A DNA stretch of 64,000 nucleotides from Streptomyces bluensis. Lineage in GTDB: Bacteria; Actinomycetota; Actinomycetes; Streptomycetales; Streptomycetaceae. The notes beneath the pieces are model-generated. The model searched no databases. It was given only the letters and a program-made list of their open reading frames with translations, and was not told where the DNA came from. The translations under genes were made by a program, and so were the position numbers. Of this stretch, positions 9,269 through 17,095 are shown one piece after another. The DNA lies in the NCBI RefSeq assembly GCF_014650715.1, contig NZ_BMVM01000004.1:434001-498000 (forward strand). The letters are read 5' to 3'. Every line of letters begins with the position of its first letter. The stretch's first letter is position 1.

Positions 9269-10018
9269 GTGACCTCCTTCGCCCCGGACTCGATCGTCCT
9301 GAACCGCAAACTGCCGCTCTGGTACCAGGTCTCGCAGTCGCTGCGCGCCTCGATCCTCGGCCGTTCGCCCCGGGACCCGCTGCGCCTGCCGACCGAGGAG
9401 CGGCTCGCCGGGCACTACGGGGTGAGCGTGCTGACCATGCGGCAGGCGCTGAAGGAGCTGGAGGACGAGGGACTGATCACCCGGCACCGCCGGCGCGGCA
9501 CGTTCATCGAGCCGAGCGCCAGGCGCGGCGCCCCCGTACGGCTGCTCGGCTCGGTGGACGCGATCGTGGCGCAGCAGTCGGGCATGACGACGGAGTTGCT
9601 GGACCACGGCAAGGTGCCGGTTCCGCCTGAACTGTCCCAGTGCTTCCCGGACCTGACGGAGGTGGCGACGTACCACCGTCTGCGCGGCGACGAGAAGACG
9701 GGTGAGCCGACCAACCACGCCCGCAACCACGTCCGCCCCGAGCTCGCCGAGCGCATCGACCACGACGACCTGGTCCGCTGGCCCATGACGAAGGTGCTCA
9801 GGGACGTCGTGGGCGCGGACATCGGCCGCATCACCGACACCGTGGAGGCGCGGCTGGCCGACCCGGAGACGGCGCGCCTGCTCCGTGTGCCGCTGCTCAG
9901 CCCGATCCTGCACTACACGGGCGTGACGTACGACGCGGACGGCCGGGTGCTGGATGTGGCGGTGATCCACTACCGGGGTGACCGCTTCTCGTTCTCCGTC
10001 ACCCTCGACGCGACATGA
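9269..10018 (+). CDS. GntR/HutC family regulator with UTRA domain
   Basis: 249 aa from the GTG at 9269 (an in-frame TTG at 9233 is the alternative). N-terminal winged HTH: LPTEERLAGHYGVSVLTMRQ followed by ALKELEDEGLITRHRRRGTF. C-terminal UTRA-like effector domain (about 95-245), the HutC-type fold that binds small acids and sugars. It lies 60 bp behind hmgA on the same strand. In actinomycetes aromatic catabolic genes often carry such a regulator, so hmgA control with homogentisate or a related acid as effector is plausible (inference). Confidence 0.88.
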   Translation: MTSFAPDSIVLNRKLPLWYQVSQSLRASILGRSPRDPLRLPTEERLAGHYGVSVLTMRQALKELEDEGLITRHRRRGTFIEPSARRGAPVRLLGSVDAIVAQQSGMTTELLDHGKVPVPPELSQCFPDLTEVATYHRLRGDEKTGEPTNHARNHVRPELAERIDHDDLVRWPMTKVLRDVVGADIGRITDTVEARLADPETARLLRVPLLSPILHYTGVTYDADGRVLDVAVIHYRGDRFSFSVTLDAT

Positions 10019-10043
10019 ACCGCCGCGGGCACCGCGTCGTACG

Positions 10044-11234
10044 ATGCCCGGCGTGACGCACGACGACGCTCCGCTGCTGGCGGACCTCATGCCGTGGTCC
10101 GTCGCACCGCCGCGGCTGGGCCGGAGGTGGCCGGCGGCCCCCGACGCGGCCTGTCTGAGAGCCCGCTGGGACACCCTCGTCAAGGCCGAGGAGCCGGTCC
10201 GTGAGGCCCTGTTCGAGCCCACCCGCTCCCGCACCCTGCACTCGGCCGTGTCCCAGCTGCCGGGCCAGACCAGCGGCACCGGGCCGCTGGCCCGGGAGTC
10301 GGGACCGTGTCCGGAGCCCGTACGGGTCCTCACCGCCCCCTTCGACGAGCAGTGGCTCATCCCGGACCACCGGCTGATCGACGCCGCGCGGCCCGAGCTG
10401 TGGCGGGTGGCGGACGAGCGGCAGGTGTTCGTGGTCGAGCAGACGGCCGCGCCCGACGTGACCGGCCCGGTCCTGCTCGCCCCGGCCGCGCTGCCGCTGG
10501 CCCCGGCCCACGGGCCCCGCACCGGACGCGTCCGGCCCCTCCACCGGCGCCCCGGCGGCCACGAGCCGAACCTCGCGCCCGGTCTCACGGCCCACCTGGC
10601 CGAACGGCTCGGCACGGCCCCGGAGCCCCTGGACGTCCTGGCCTGGATCCTGACGGCCGCGCGGCCGGGTCCCCGGGGCATCGAGGTTCCGCTGACCGGC
10701 GCTCCCGGGACCTGGGCCCAGGGCGTCGAGCTGGGCCGCCGGATGCTGTGGCTGATGCGCCGCGACGGCGAACGCCCCAAGCTGCCGGGCGGCCGCCGCC
10801 CCTACGTCCGCGCCCCGTTGCCGAGCCTCCCCCTCGAACTGCTCTACGACCGCGACGAGGAGGCCCTGTTGGCGGGCGAGGGCCGCATCGCCCCCGTACC
10901 CGCCGATGCCTGGGACTTCCACGTCGGCGGGGTCAGGGTCCTTCAGGCGTGGTTCACCCGGCGAACGGAGCCGGCGGAGCCGGGCACGCTGGAGGCCGTA
11001 CGCCCGGCGTCCTGGCCGCAGACCTGGACGTCGGAGCTGCTGGAGCTGATCACGGTGCTGGCACTGCTGGCGGAACTCCGGCCGCGACAGGCCGCCCTGA
11101 CGGTGGAGGACCCGATCGGCGCGGCCGAACTGCGCACGGCGGGCGTTCTCCCGGTGCCGGAACCGGCGCGCCGGCCGGCCTCGGTGCTCGACAGCCACGA
11201 GGAGGGCCCCGGGGGCCAGCTCGCGCTGATCTGA
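10044..11234 (+). CDS. Stand-alone type ISP restriction enzyme C-terminal specificity-domain protein
   Basis: 396 aa. The N-terminal text (LMPWSVAPPRLGRRW, PTRSRTLHSAVSQLPG, FDEQWLIPDHRLIDAARPEL) resembles the C-terminal target-recognition domain of type ISP single-chain restriction-modification enzymes (LlaBIII-like). No nuclease, helicase (Walker A) or methyltransferase (DPPY/NPPY) motif is present, and no such gene adjoins it. Streptomyces genomes carry comparable orphan copies (recalled, not searched). The start may be ATG 10044 or GTG 10053. It follows the GntR gene after 25 bp. Role unknown; a DNA-binding protein derived from a restriction system is possible. Confidence 0.6.
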   Translation: MPGVTHDDAPLLADLMPWSVAPPRLGRRWPAAPDAACLRARWDTLVKAEEPVREALFEPTRSRTLHSAVSQLPGQTSGTGPLARESGPCPEPVRVLTAPFDEQWLIPDHRLIDAARPELWRVADERQVFVVEQTAAPDVTGPVLLAPAALPLAPAHGPRTGRVRPLHRRPGGHEPNLAPGLTAHLAERLGTAPEPLDVLAWILTAARPGPRGIEVPLTGAPGTWAQGVELGRRMLWLMRRDGERPKLPGGRRPYVRAPLPSLPLELLYDRDEEALLAGEGRIAPVPADAWDFHVGGVRVLQAWFTRRTEPAEPGTLEAVRPASWPQTWTSELLELITVLALLAELRPRQAALTVEDPIGAAELRTAGVLPVPEPARRPASVLDSHEEGPGGQLALI

Positions 11235-11270
11235 CTCCCGGGCTGCCGTCCACGGGCTGGTCCCTGGGCC

Positions 11271-12008
11271 CTAACGCGCGGGATCGGGCCGGCTCTTGAG
11301 ATCGAAAGAGTCCAGCAGCCTCGTCAGGATGCGGTCGAACGTCGCCTCCGGGTCGTCCGGCGGTGCGACGCCCTCGGCGTAGAGGGCCGCCAGGTGCGGA
11401 TAGTCGCCCGTCATGACCTGGCTCATCAGGTAGGCGCCCCGCACGGCCTCCTCCCGCTCCGCCGACCAGGGCACGGAGCGGGCGCGCTCGGCGACGGCCT
11501 GCTCGTTGGCGACGAAGAGCATGACCGACCCGTTGACCATCCCGAACAGCTCCAGCTTCGTACTGGCCGGCACGTCGAGGCCCTCCAGACAGGCGAGGCA
11601 CCAGTCGATACAGCGCAAGGCGTTGGGGCTGATGCCGTAGACGGTCGACATCACGCGAACCACCCAGGGGTGGCGGCGCATGATGCCGCGAGCCTGGCGG
11701 GCCAGGCCCAGCATGTCCGCGCGCCAGTCGCCGCTGGGTTCGCCGGACAGGTCGTACTCCGCGCTGACCAGGTCGACCATCAGCTCGTACAGGTCCTCCT
11801 TGCGCGGCACGTAGTTGTAGAGCGACATGGTGCCGCAGCCGATCTCGGCGGCGACGCGGCGCATCGAGACCGCGTCGAGGCCGTCCGCGTCGGCGATACG
11901 GACGGCCGCCGCCGCGATGTCGGCTCGGCTGTACGCGGGTTTCGGGCCGCGGCCCGCACGCTCGGGGCGTGCCCAGATCACCTCGGGTTCGGCCGTTCGG
12001 CCCGCCAT
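11271..12008 (-). CDS. TetR family regulator (TetR_C_1 type)
   Basis: 245 aa. HTH at about 26-72 (RVAAEIGCGTMSLYNYVPRK is typical of the tetracycline-repressor-like subgroup) and a long helical ligand domain. Start ATG at 12008 with GAGGTGAT upstream. Divergent from the DrrA/DrrB-type exporter genes. Two copies of a TACGTAC-N3-GTACGTA palindrome lie in the shared region and over the first codons of the ATPase gene. It most likely represses both itself and the exporter, and exporter substrates may be inducers (inference). Confidence 0.92.
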   Translation of the reverse strand: MAGRTAEPEVIWARPERAGRGPKPAYSRADIAAAAVRIADADGLDAVSMRRVAAEIGCGTMSLYNYVPRKEDLYELMVDLVSAEYDLSGEPSGDWRADMLGLARQARGIMRRHPWVVRVMSTVYGISPNALRCIDWCLACLEGLDVPASTKLELFGMVNGSVMLFVANEQAVAERARSVPWSAEREEAVRGAYLMSQVMTGDYPHLAALYAEGVAPPDDPEATFDRILTRLLDSFDLKSRPDPAR

Positions 12009-12036
12009 TGATCATCACCTCGCTCACCATCCTAGT

Positions 12037-12053
12037 TACGTACGCCGTACGTA
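12037..12053. promoter_or_regulatory. TetR operator O1 in divergent promoter
   Basis: TACGTAC-GCC-GTACGTA, a perfect 7-bp inverted repeat with 3-bp spacer. It overlaps the likely -35 (TTACGT, 12036) of the exporter promoter, whose -10 would be TATGGT at 12060-12065 with an 18-bp spacer. Confidence 0.7.
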
Positions 12054-12071
12054 GTGGGGTATGGTCAGCTC

Positions 12072-13019
12072 ATGAATACTACGTACGCTGTACTTAGTGA
12101 GGGTCTGGAGAAGCGCTTCCGCGACGTTCAGGCACTGTGTGGACTGGACCTCGCGGTCGCCGAGGGCACGGTCTGCGGGCTGCTCGGGCCGAACGGCGCG
12201 GGCAAGACGACCGCGGTCCGGGTCCTGACCACCCTGCTGGCCCCGGACACCGGGACGGCCCGGGTGGCCGGGCACGACGTCGTGCGCGAAGCCGCGGCGG
12301 TCCGCCGCCGGATCGCGGTCACCGGGCAGTACGCCTCGGTCGACGGCGATCTGACCGGCGCCGAGAACCTGCGCCTGTTCGCCCGTCTGCTGCGCGCGCC
12401 GCGCTCGCGGGCCGACGAGCTGCTGGAGCGCTTCGGGCTGGCGCAGGCCGCGGACCGCCCCGCGCGCACCTACTCCGGCGGTATGCGGCGCCGGCTCGAC
12501 CTGGCGGCCAGCCTCGTCACCCGTCCCGCCGTGCTGTTCCTGGACGAGCCGACGACGGGACTCGACCCGCACAGCAGGAACGAAATCTGGGAGGCCGTAC
12601 GGGAACTGGCGCGCGACGGTACGACCGTGCTGCTGACCACGCAGTACCTGGAGGAGGCCGATCAGCTGGCCGACGACATCGTGCTGATCGACGAGGGCCG
12701 GGCCGCCCACCAGGGCACACCGGCCCGGCTGAAGGCGCAGATCGGCGCCTACGCCGAAGTGGTCGTCGCGGCGGAGGGCGGTGAGCCCGCGCTGCACGCG
12801 GCCGCCGTGGTCCTGGACCAACTGACCGGCACGGAGCCGGTGCTCGACCGTGAGCGGCGCACCGCGGGGGCGGTCGTCCTGGACCCGGACCTCACCCTCC
12901 CCCGTATCGTCCGCGAACTGGACGCCGGCCGGGTGCCGGTCGTCGACGCGAGCCTGCGACCGCCCACCCTCGACGAGGTCTTCCTGCGCCTCACCGCCCG
13001 TAAGGAGGCCGCCGTATGA
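12072..13019 (+). CDS. DrrA-type ABC exporter ATPase
   Basis: 315 aa. Walker A GPNGAGKTT, signature YSGGMRRRLDLA, Walker B AVLFLDEPTTGLDP, and a following H-loop-like Q (TTQYLEEAD) as in daunorubicin DrrA-type ATPases. ATG at 12072 is chosen over an in-frame GTG at 12054. No ribosome site precedes it, and the predicted transcription start falls at about 12071-12073, so the mRNA may be leaderless. A second TetR operator lies within codons 3-9. It overlaps the permease gene by ATGA. Function: energises export of a hydrophobic drug or metabolite. Confidence 0.93.
   Translation: MNTTYAVLSEGLEKRFRDVQALCGLDLAVAEGTVCGLLGPNGAGKTTAVRVLTTLLAPDTGTARVAGHDVVREAAAVRRRIAVTGQYASVDGDLTGAENLRLFARLLRAPRSRADELLERFGLAQAADRPARTYSGGMRRRLDLAASLVTRPAVLFLDEPTTGLDPHSRNEIWEAVRELARDGTTVLLTTQYLEEADQLADDIVLIDEGRAAHQGTPARLKAQIGAYAEVVVAAEGGEPALHAAAVVLDQLTGTEPVLDRERRTAGAVVLDPDLTLPRIVRELDAGRVPVVDASLRPPTLDEVFLRLTARKEAAV
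12080..12096. promoter_or_regulatory. TetR operator O2 inside the start of the ATPase gene
   Basis: TACGTAC-GCT-GTACTTA matches O1 in its left arm and in 6 of 7 bases of the right arm. Its centre is 43 bp from the O1 centre, about four helical turns, so two dimers would sit on the same face of the DNA. Confidence 0.6.
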
Positions 13020-13798
13020 GCGCGCTGGTCATCGACGGCGCCGCGGTCCTGGTCCGCAACCTCCAGCGGATCCGGCACGCGCCCGCCATCACGGTCCTGA
13101 CACAGACGATGCCGGTCGTGTTCCTGCTGTTCTTCGGTTACGTCTTCGGCAGCGCGCTCGCCATGCCGGGCGAGGAGTACCGGGCGTTCCTGGTTCCGGG
13201 GCTGCTGGTGGCGACCGTCGCGAACGGCATCATGACGGGGATGTTCGGCGCCGCCCAGGACGCGCACCGCGGCGTGATGGACCGGTTCCGTACGCTGCCG
13301 ATGAGCCGCTCCGCCGTGCCCGTGGGCCAGGCGGTGGCCGACCTGCTGACGACCGCGGTCGGGCTCGTTCCGCTGCTGCTGGTCGGGCTCGCGATGGGCT
13401 GGCGGATCGAGGGCGGCTGGCCGTCGGCGGTGGGCGCCTTCGGTCTGTTGCTGCTCTTCCGCTTCGCCACCACCTGGGTCGGCATCCTGCTCGGGCTCGC
13501 CTCGCGGAGCGAGGAGGCGGCCGGACAGCTCGGCAGCGCCACCTTCATGCTGCCGCTGCTGTCGAACGCGTACATCCCCACGGACGGCCTGCCGGGCTGG
13601 CTGCGCACGATCGCCGAGTGGAACCCGATCAGCGCGGTGACGACGGCGCTGCGGCATCTGTTCGGCAACGCCCCGGTGCCGCAGGACGGAGCCTGGCCGG
13701 TGACCCACCCCGTCGCCGGTTCCCTGCTGTGGTGCGCCGTGCTGATCGCCGTGTTCCTGCCGCTGGCCGTACGCCGGTACGCGCGCGGGGAACGGTGA
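13016..13798 (+). CDS. DrrB-type ABC-2 membrane permease
   Basis: 260 aa with about six membrane helices and the ABC-2 transporter pattern (LPMSRSAVPVGQ loop before TM3, conserved NPISAVTTALR near the C-terminus). It starts in the ATGA overlap with the ATPase gene, so the two subunits are made together as in DrrAB pairs. Expected partner: the ATPase encoded upstream. Substrate unknown. No biosynthetic genes are close by, so self-resistance is not indicated; general drug efflux controlled by the divergent TetR is more likely. Confidence 0.92.
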   Translation: MSALVIDGAAVLVRNLQRIRHAPAITVLTQTMPVVFLLFFGYVFGSALAMPGEEYRAFLVPGLLVATVANGIMTGMFGAAQDAHRGVMDRFRTLPMSRSAVPVGQAVADLLTTAVGLVPLLLVGLAMGWRIEGGWPSAVGAFGLLLLFRFATTWVGILLGLASRSEEAAGQLGSATFMLPLLSNAYIPTDGLPGWLRTIAEWNPISAVTTALRHLFGNAPVPQDGAWPVTHPVAGSLLWCAVLIAVFLPLAVRRYARGER

Positions 13799-13857
13799 GA
13801 GGGGCCGCGGGCCACGGTTGACGCAGACGCGGATGACAACGGCACGGAACGGGCGAC

Positions 13858-15069
13858 ATGATCCGTGCCATGCAGCCACCACTCCCCCTCCCCCTGGACG
13901 GCATCACCGTCGTCACCGTCGAGCAGGCCGTCGCCGCCCCGTTCGCCACCCGGCAGCTCGCCGACCTCGGCGCCCGTGTGATCAAGGTCGAGCGGGTGGA
14001 CGGCGGGGACTTCGCACGCGGGTACGACACGGCGGCGGGCGGCCTCGCCTCGCACTTCGTGTGGTGCAACCGCGGCAAGGAGTCCATCGCACTGGACCTG
14101 AAGGACCCACGGGGCCTTGAGGTCGTACGGCGGCTCGTGGCGGACGCGGACGTCTTCGTGCAGAACCTCGCGCAGGGCGCGGCGGCCAGGCTCGGCCTGG
14201 ACGCGGCCACGCTGTGCGCCGCGCATCCGCGGCTGGTCGCGGTGGACATCTCGGGGTACGGGGCGTCGGGACCGTACGCGGACAAGCGGGCGTACGACAT
14301 GCTCGTGCAGTGCGAGGCGGGGCTGGTGTCGGTGACGGGGACACCGGAGCAGCCGGTGAAGGCGGGGATTCCGGCGGCGGACATCGCGGCGGCCATGTAC
14401 GCGTTCTCCGGGGTGCTCGCGGCGCTGGTGCGGCGCGGGGCGACCGGGCGGGGTGGGCCGGTGGAGGTGTCCATGCTGGAGGCGCTCGCCGAGTGGATGG
14501 GGCATCCGCTGCACCACACGATGCACGGCGGAACTCCCCCGGCGCGCACGGGACTCGGTCACGCCGTCATCGCCCCGTACGACGCCTATGCCACGGCGGA
14601 CGGCGGGCGGGTACTGCTGTCGGTGCAGAACGACCGTGAGTGGCGTCGGCTGGCGGAACAGGTACTGAAGCGGCCGGAGTTGGGGACGGACCCGGCGTTC
14701 GCCACGAACGCGGCCCGGGTCGAACGCCGGGCACGGACGGACGAGTTGGTCGCGGGGGCCCTGAGCGCGCTCGACACGGACGAGGCCCTGGCACGGCTGG
14801 AGGCGGCCGGGATCGCCTGCGCGCGCCTCAGGGACCTGCACGAGGTGGCGGAGCATCCGCAGCTCGCGGCCCGGGAGCGGTGGCGGGAGGTGGGGACGCC
14901 CGTGGGGCCGCTGAAGGCGCTGCTGCCCCCGGTCACGCTGCCGGGTGGGGGCGCGGCACGGATGGGGGCCGTGCCCGCGCTCGGGGAACACACCGTGGCG
15001 CTGCTGCGTGCCGTGGGGATGACGGACGACGAGATCGCAGCGCTACGCCGGGAGGGTGTGGTCGCCTGA
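13858..15069 (+). CDS. CaiB/BaiF family (class III) CoA-transferase
   Basis: 403 aa (an in-frame ATG at 13870 is an equally likely start). Family hallmarks: N-terminal VVTVEQAVAAPFATRQLADL followed by GARVIKVE, and RGKESIALDLKDP. The catalytic aspartate is in KRAYDMLVQ (D147 here), which forms the aspartyl-CoA intermediate. These enzymes move CoA between carboxylic acids such as formyl, oxalyl, carnitinyl and mesaconyl groups; the substrate cannot be deduced. Transcribed after the ABC exporter with a 59-bp gap; no clear pathway partner nearby. Confidence 0.92.
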   Translation: MIRAMQPPLPLPLDGITVVTVEQAVAAPFATRQLADLGARVIKVERVDGGDFARGYDTAAGGLASHFVWCNRGKESIALDLKDPRGLEVVRRLVADADVFVQNLAQGAAARLGLDAATLCAAHPRLVAVDISGYGASGPYADKRAYDMLVQCEAGLVSVTGTPEQPVKAGIPAADIAAAMYAFSGVLAALVRRGATGRGGPVEVSMLEALAEWMGHPLHHTMHGGTPPARTGLGHAVIAPYDAYATADGGRVLLSVQNDREWRRLAEQVLKRPELGTDPAFATNAARVERRARTDELVAGALSALDTDEALARLEAAGIACARLRDLHEVAEHPQLAARERWREVGTPVGPLKALLPPVTLPGGGAARMGAVPALGEHTVALLRAVGMTDDEIAALRREGVVA

Positions 15070-15076
15070 GCGCGGG

Positions 15077-15130
15077 TCCTGCGGTGAGCCCGTGGTGAGC
15101 GGGGCTCCTTGCGGTGAGCGCGTGGTGCTC
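15077..15130 (+). repeat. Imperfect 24-bp tandem repeat between convergent genes
   Basis: Copy 1 (15077-15100) and copy 2 (15106-15130) share the order TCCT, TGCGGTGAGC, CGTGGTG and differ by a few bases. The second copy ends at the stop codon of the small gene on the other strand. Confidence 0.7.
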
Positions 15131-15392
15131 AGTGGCCGCCGAACAGCGTGCGGCGCAGCCGGCGCAGCGGTGCGAAGAGCGAGACCCGGCCGACCCGGCT
15201 GCCCTTGCCGCTCCGCTCGTGCGGCTCGCGTGCGGTGATCTCGCGCATCAGCGAGGTCGCCTCGGCCGTCTCACGCTGTGGCACGGCGGGGCCGGCCAGC
15301 ACCGAGAGATGTCGGTCGAGGCGCGAACTGGTCGCGCTGCTCCCGCAGGTAATCGCAGGGACTCGCGCCCTGCGCGCTGTTATCTGATCCAT
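15129..15392 (-). CDS. Small conserved actinomycete protein
   Basis: 87 aa from ATG at 15392, preceded by GGGAG. Basic and without a membrane helix. It contains the stretch TCGSSATSSRLDRHLSVL and ends in LRRLRRTLFGGH. I recall similar short proteins in other Streptomyces genomes, always without an assigned function. The two ends are basic and the middle (VPQRETAEATSLMREITARE) is amphipathic, so a protein- or RNA-binding adaptor is possible; this is only an inference. It stands alone between the CoA-transferase and the anti-sigma gene. Confidence 0.65.
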   Translation of the reverse strand: MDQITARRARVPAITCGSSATSSRLDRHLSVLAGPAVPQRETAEATSLMREITAREPHERSGKGSRVGRVSLFAPLRRLRRTLFGGH

Positions 15393-15507
15393 GTCACTCC
15401 CCACCCGTACGAGTCCGCCCGGCCCGGGCAGGGTAACCCTATCGCCCCCTTGGGGCACTCGTGTATCTCGGTCACAGGATTCATCTACCCCGTAAGGACG
15501 TTGACGA

Positions 15508-16326
15508 TTACTCTCCGAATCCGACAGATTTCAGGGCGAGTTGAGCGATCGGTTGACTGGTGGGCTGGGCTGATCCCCCGTCGGGTTCGACGGTGACGGC
15601 GAGTGACGTGCCGTCGCCTCTCACGGAGCCCGTGACCAGGGGTGTGTCGCCCTGGAACAGGCCCAGGGACTGCGGCTGTGTGTCGGGGCGCATGAGCCAG
15701 AGCTGGTGCACGCGACCGCTCGGCAGATCGCCCAGCCCGCTCAGGGTGACGATCGCGCGCCCCTCCTTGACGGAGGCGACGACTCCGATCCCTCGGCCCC
15801 GGTCGTCCCGCTCACTGGTGGCGCGGGCGTCGGGGGCGGAGAGAATGTTGGCGATCTCACGTGACTGGGCCCGCTCCGCCGCCAGCTGGTCCTGTGTGCG
15901 CGCCGCCTGCACCGCGAACAGAGAGGCCACGACGAGCGCCGCGGCGGCCGTGGCGGTGGCCAGCGGCACCAGCAGGGACCGCATACGGGGCGCACGCCTC
16001 GGGGGCGGTGGCGGTTCGGTGCCCCACACATGGGCCGGCAGATGGTGGGGGCGCTCGGGGGCGGCGCTCCGGCGCGGGGCTTCCTGCGGCATGGTGCGCA
16101 CGGCGGCGAGAACGCGGTCGCGCATCGCGGGCGGAGCCTGGGCCGCGGTCGACCACGCCAGTCGCACCGCGTCCTCGGACAGTGCCCGCACCTCGGCGGT
16201 ACACCGGTCGCACTTCTTGAGGTGCTTGCCGAACCGCACCCGCTCGTGGGGCTCCAGCGCGTCCAGGGCGTAGGGGGCGGCGAGCGAGTGCAGATCCCGC
16301 CGCGACGACCTGCCGAACAGACTCAT
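15508..16326 (-). CDS. rskA: Anti-sigma-K factor, RskA family
   Basis: 272 aa from the ATG at 16326, with GGGAGGTG upstream and an ATGA overlap with sigK. The N-terminal zinc-binding anti-sigma domain has HLKKCDRC (H35, C39, C42). One membrane helix at about 118-140, then the C-terminal RskA domain outside the cell (about 150-270). In the mycobacterial paradigm RskA holds SigK inactive at the membrane until regulated proteolysis or redox change releases it. The operon order sigma then anti-sigma fits that role. Confidence 0.93.
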   Translation of the reverse strand: MSLFGRSSRRDLHSLAAPYALDALEPHERVRFGKHLKKCDRCTAEVRALSEDAVRLAWSTAAQAPPAMRDRVLAAVRTMPQEAPRRSAAPERPHHLPAHVWGTEPPPPPRRAPRMRSLLVPLATATAAAALVVASLFAVQAARTQDQLAAERAQSREIANILSAPDARATSERDDRGRGIGVVASVKEGRAIVTLSGLGDLPSGRVHQLWLMRPDTQPQSLGLFQGDTPLVTGSVRGDGTSLAVTVEPDGGSAQPTSQPIAQLALKSVGFGE

Positions 16327-16865
16327 GCGGCACCTCCCATGCACTCGCGCAGCCGGGTCAGGCCGTCACGCATACGGGTCTTGACCGTGCCGAGCGGCAG
16401 GGACAGCTGTTCGGCGACCTCACGGTACGTGTAGCCGTCGTAGTAGGCGAGCGTGACCGACTGGCGCTGGAGGCTGGTGAGCCGGTCCAGGCAGTGGCGT
16501 ACCCACTCCCGTTCGAGGCCGGCCTCCACCTCCTCGGCGACCTGGTCGAACGCGGGGTGGTGGGCCCGCATGCCCTCGCGCTGCTCGCGTTCGGTGGCCG
16601 CGCGGGCGCTGCGCACCCGGTCGACGGCGCGGCGGTGCGCGAGCGTGAGGATCCAGGACAGGGCGCTGCCCCGGCGGGGGTCGAACCGCGCGGCGGAGCG
16701 CCACAGTTCGAGCAGCACCTCCTGCGCCACCTCCTCCGACTGGGCGGGGTCCCGTACGACCCGGCGCACGAGCCCGAACACGGGCCCGGACACCAGTCCG
16801 TACAGCTCCTCGAAGGCGTTCTGGTCGCCTCGGGCCACCCGGACCAGAAGTTCGTCCGCCTCCAC
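16323..16865 (-). CDS. sigK: ECF RNA polymerase sigma factor SigK
   Basis: 180 aa from the GTG at 16865. Sigma2 includes AQEVLLELWRSAARFDPRRG; sigma4 has RQSVTLAYYDGYTYREVAEQ and then LSLPLGTVKTRMRDGL. Frames starting further upstream (ATG 16919 or 16934) would begin on or before the -10 of the sigma-K-like promoter at 16918-16944, so the GTG start with GAGGGGGAG before it is preferred. It is translationally coupled to rskA. Its probable regulon includes itself and the divergent DUF4331 gene, since both promoters share a motif. Confidence 0.93.
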   Translation of the reverse strand: MEADELLVRVARGDQNAFEELYGLVSGPVFGLVRRVVRDPAQSEEVAQEVLLELWRSAARFDPRRGSALSWILTLAHRRAVDRVRSARAATEREQREGMRAHHPAFDQVAEEVEAGLEREWVRHCLDRLTSLQRQSVTLAYYDGYTYREVAEQLSLPLGTVKTRMRDGLTRLRECMGGAA

Positions 16866-16917
16866 TCGCTCCCCCTCTGCTCCGGCCGGACCGCACGGCC
16901 ATCCCCTCGTGTAGGGC

Positions 16918-16944
16918 ATTCGCAAGGAACCCACCTCCGGATGG
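16918..16944 (-). promoter_or_regulatory. Predicted SigK-type autoregulatory promoter of sigK
   Basis: Minus-strand CCATCC (16944-16939), 15-bp spacer, GCGAAT (16923-16918). The facing promoter has the same arrangement (CAATCC-N15-CCGAAT). As I recall it, the mycobacterial SigK consensus has a CCATCC -35 and a CCGAAT-like -10. Confidence 0.6.
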
Positions 16945-16998
16945 AGGTACGGATCAGCCCGTCCGAAGACTCGGTGACCGGCCGCTGAAACAAGATCT

Positions 16999-17021
16999 CA
17001 AACGTGTCGTAAGAACGTTTG
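16999..17021. promoter_or_regulatory. Inverted repeat between the sigK and DUF4331 promoters
   Basis: CAAACGT-N9-ACGTTTG, perfect 7-bp arms, lies just upstream of the -35 of the rightward promoter and about 55 bp upstream of the leftward one. It could bind a second regulator; none is identified. Confidence 0.45.
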
Positions 17022-17030
17022 GGATTCGAC

Positions 17031-17057
17031 CAATCCGCCCTGCCGGCCGCTCCGAAT
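17031..17057 (+). promoter_or_regulatory. Predicted SigK-type promoter of the DUF4331 gene
   Basis: CAATCC (17031-17036), 15-bp spacer, CCGAAT (17052-17057). Transcription would start near 17064, giving a leader of about 32 bases to the ATG at 17096. The spacing is identical to the divergent sigK promoter. Confidence 0.6.
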
Positions 17058-17095
17058 GGCGTTCGTCAGGCAAGTTGGGACAGAGGACGGACGGC

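Noticed and set aside
7838..10780. Long minus-strand open frame across hmgA, GntR and type ISP genes
   Set aside because: It is antisense to three recognisable genes and shows no protein pattern of its own.
16866..16934. Longer SigK N-terminus from ATG 16919 or 16934
   Set aside because: It would overlap or precede the -10 of the predicted sigK promoter and lacks a ribosome site.
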